This document shows positions 11,510 through 12,498 of a DNA stretch of 12,498 bases, in pieces; the stretch's first letter is position 1; each line of letters starts with the position of its first letter. A program made the position numbers and the translations under genes. The DNA is from Parcubacteria group bacterium SW_6_46_9. Lineage in GTDB: Bacteria; Patescibacteriota; Minisyncoccia; Phycocordibacterales; SW-6-46-9. Where the stretch lies: the NCBI GenBank assembly GCA_003022255.1, contig PXPA01000016.1, positions 1-12,498 of the forward strand, in the 5' to 3' direction. The notes beneath the pieces are model-generated. The model searched no databases. It was not told where the DNA came from and saw only the letters and a list, made by a program, of their open reading frames with translations.

Positions 11510-12498
11510 CTAACTCGATAAGTATGGCATTTCTTTGGTCTGCATCCAGTCTAACATGCGCCGCATAACAAACAGCCCACCGACAACGTTGTCAGCATCA
11601 CCATCAGACATAACAACCGTAAACGCATACTGCGGATTCTGATACGGGTAAAAGCCAACTATCCAGGAGTTAACCCCAGCTTTCTTACCGCCGCGTTGGG
11701 CCGTTCCGGTTTTAGCGGCAATATCAACAAAGTCCACATTCAAGTTGTGGGCTGTACCTTCCTCCCTGGTTACAGCCTGCCGCATGCCAGATTTGACGAC
11801 CTGATAATCGGCCGGACTGATTGCCGGTGAAACTTCAGTTTTTTCCGGTTTACTACCCTTTTTTAACGTTGGCGTCGGTAAGACTCCATCGCGGGCAATC
11901 CCTGCAACCGCACGGACCATCTGCAGTGGCGTTACCTGGTATCCGTACTGACCAATTGCTGTGTTGTAGGTATCGCCCAGCCGCCACGTGCCGTCGGCAA
12001 AATTGTCTTTTTTCCACTCCGGTGTTGGTATTACCCCTTGCGTCTCCTCCAGCCCATCAATTCCGGTTTTCTCGCCCAATCCAAATGCCTGGCTGTACTT
12101 TACGATGTTATCAATACCTAACCCGGTCTGCTCTTTAAACCCACCACCAATCTGGTAAAAATACACATTTGATGATACCGCCAGAGCCTCTTGTAAATCG
12201 ACTGCTCCGTGCGCCTTCCAGTCCGGAAAAATAGAATACGCATCCGGGTCATACGGGTTTTGAACACGCAGTTGGCCGGTACTAACAATTGTGGTTTGGG
12301 GGGTAACCACCTCTTCATGTAAGGCCCCAAGAGCAACAAATGGTTTTACCACCGAGCCGGGCGTAAAGATGCCTTCGCTGACACGATTGAGAAATGGTGT
12401 GGATGTTGCTGATTGTAGCTGATTCAGATACTCTTGGTCGTCGGTAACCTTATTTGCGTCAAATCCGGGATAGCTCACTGCCGTAATTAGCTCACCAG
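11510..12498 (-). CDS. mrdA: PBP2/MrdA-type class B penicillin-binding protein, N-terminus cut by window edge
   Basis: The frame is open to the right edge: it reads GELITAVSYPGFDANK with no in-frame start inside the window that fits the family, and the GTG at 12478 is internal. About 328 residues are present, essentially the whole transpeptidase domain; the anchor and pedestal domain are missing. Counting from that GTG, the motifs are SVVK (42-45), SSN (102-104) and KTGT (256-259), with GSVVKPFVALGALHE, GLGEKTGIDGLEETQGVIPTP and WIVGFYPYQNPQYAFTVVM as in MrdA. PBP2 cross-links lateral-wall peptidoglycan with RodA. The spacing of 60 residues between the SxxK and SxN serines is normal and is a useful contrast with the shortened ftsI product in this window. 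It ends 96 bp before the greA start, on the same strand; no strong terminator is seen between them. Confidence 0.9.
   Translation of the reverse strand, partial: GELITAVSYPGFDANKVTDDQEYLNQLQSATSTPFLNRVSEGIFTPGSVVKPFVALGALHEEVVTPQTTIVSTGQLRVQNPYDPDAYSIFPDWKAHGAVDLQEALAVSSNVYFYQIGGGFKEQTGLGIDNIVKYSQAFGLGEKTGIDGLEETQGVIPTPEWKKDNFADGTWRLGDTYNTAIGQYGYQVTPLQMVRAVAGIARDGVLPTPTLKKGSKPEKTEVSPAISPADYQVVKSGMRQAVTREEGTAHNLNVDFVDIAAKTGTAQRGGKKAGVNSWIVGFYPYQNPQYAFTVVMSDGDADNVVGGLFVMRRMLDWMQTKEMPYLSS

Overview
The window looks like a chromosomal segment of a Candidate Phyla Radiation (Patescibacteria, Parcubacteria-like) bacterium. This is inferred from four things: a class II lysyl-tRNA synthetase whose motif 3 reads GFGVSERL, a peptidoglycan-binding-domain surface protein of a kind common in those genomes, a DUF2341/LamG-type exported protein, and genes with no clear Shine-Dalgarno sequence, several of which start at or within a few bases of the predicted transcription start. 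No rRNA, tRNA, CRISPR array or transposase gene was found.

Layout, left to right. The window opens inside a minus-strand exported DUF2341/LamG protein (start at 943, C-terminus off the edge). A non-coding stretch of about 740 bp follows, then a small plus-strand coiled-coil gene (1683-1949) set between two 64-65 bp direct repeats. Next is a minus-strand operon at the head of a division and cell-wall (dcw) cluster: mraZ (5616-5182), rsmH (5185-4259), an ftsL-like gene (4252-3929) and an ftsI-type class B penicillin-binding protein (3945-2320). After it come a minus-strand two-membrane-segment peptidoglycan-binding protein (7761-6316), a frameshifted lysS (9371-7963), a plus-strand type IV prepilin (9645-10181), greA on the minus strand (11413-10940), and a minus-strand PBP2/MrdA-type transpeptidase whose N-terminus lies past the right edge.

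The main discovery is a dispersed non-coding element. Three copies of a roughly 140-160 nt structured sequence occur at 2181-2321 (+), 5861-5699 (-) and 10793-10940 (+). Their outer stems differ completely in primary sequence, yet each is 16-18 bp of complementary arms with a small interruption at nearly the same place. Short unpaired motifs (GCATGG, CGCYGG, a 3' GAWC) are kept. G-U pairs make sense only in the stated orientation. This is the pattern expected of a structured RNA family. Two of the copies are the ends of longer related elements (1483-2321 and 6215-5699) lying in opposite orientation on either side of the mraZ-rsmH-ftsL-ftsI operon. The left element also holds the coiled-coil gene between direct repeats; the right one has a single repeat and no gene.

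Two core genes look damaged. lysS needs a one-base correction near 8420-8427 to read through. The ftsI product has only 22 residues between its SxxK serine and its SxN serine, against 60 in the second transpeptidase in this window. Either the sequence carries errors or these are real lesions. The genes together serve septal and lateral wall synthesis (MraZ, RsmH, FtsL, FtsI, PBP2), surface functions (pilin, PG-binding protein, DUF2341 protein) and information processing (LysRS, GreA).
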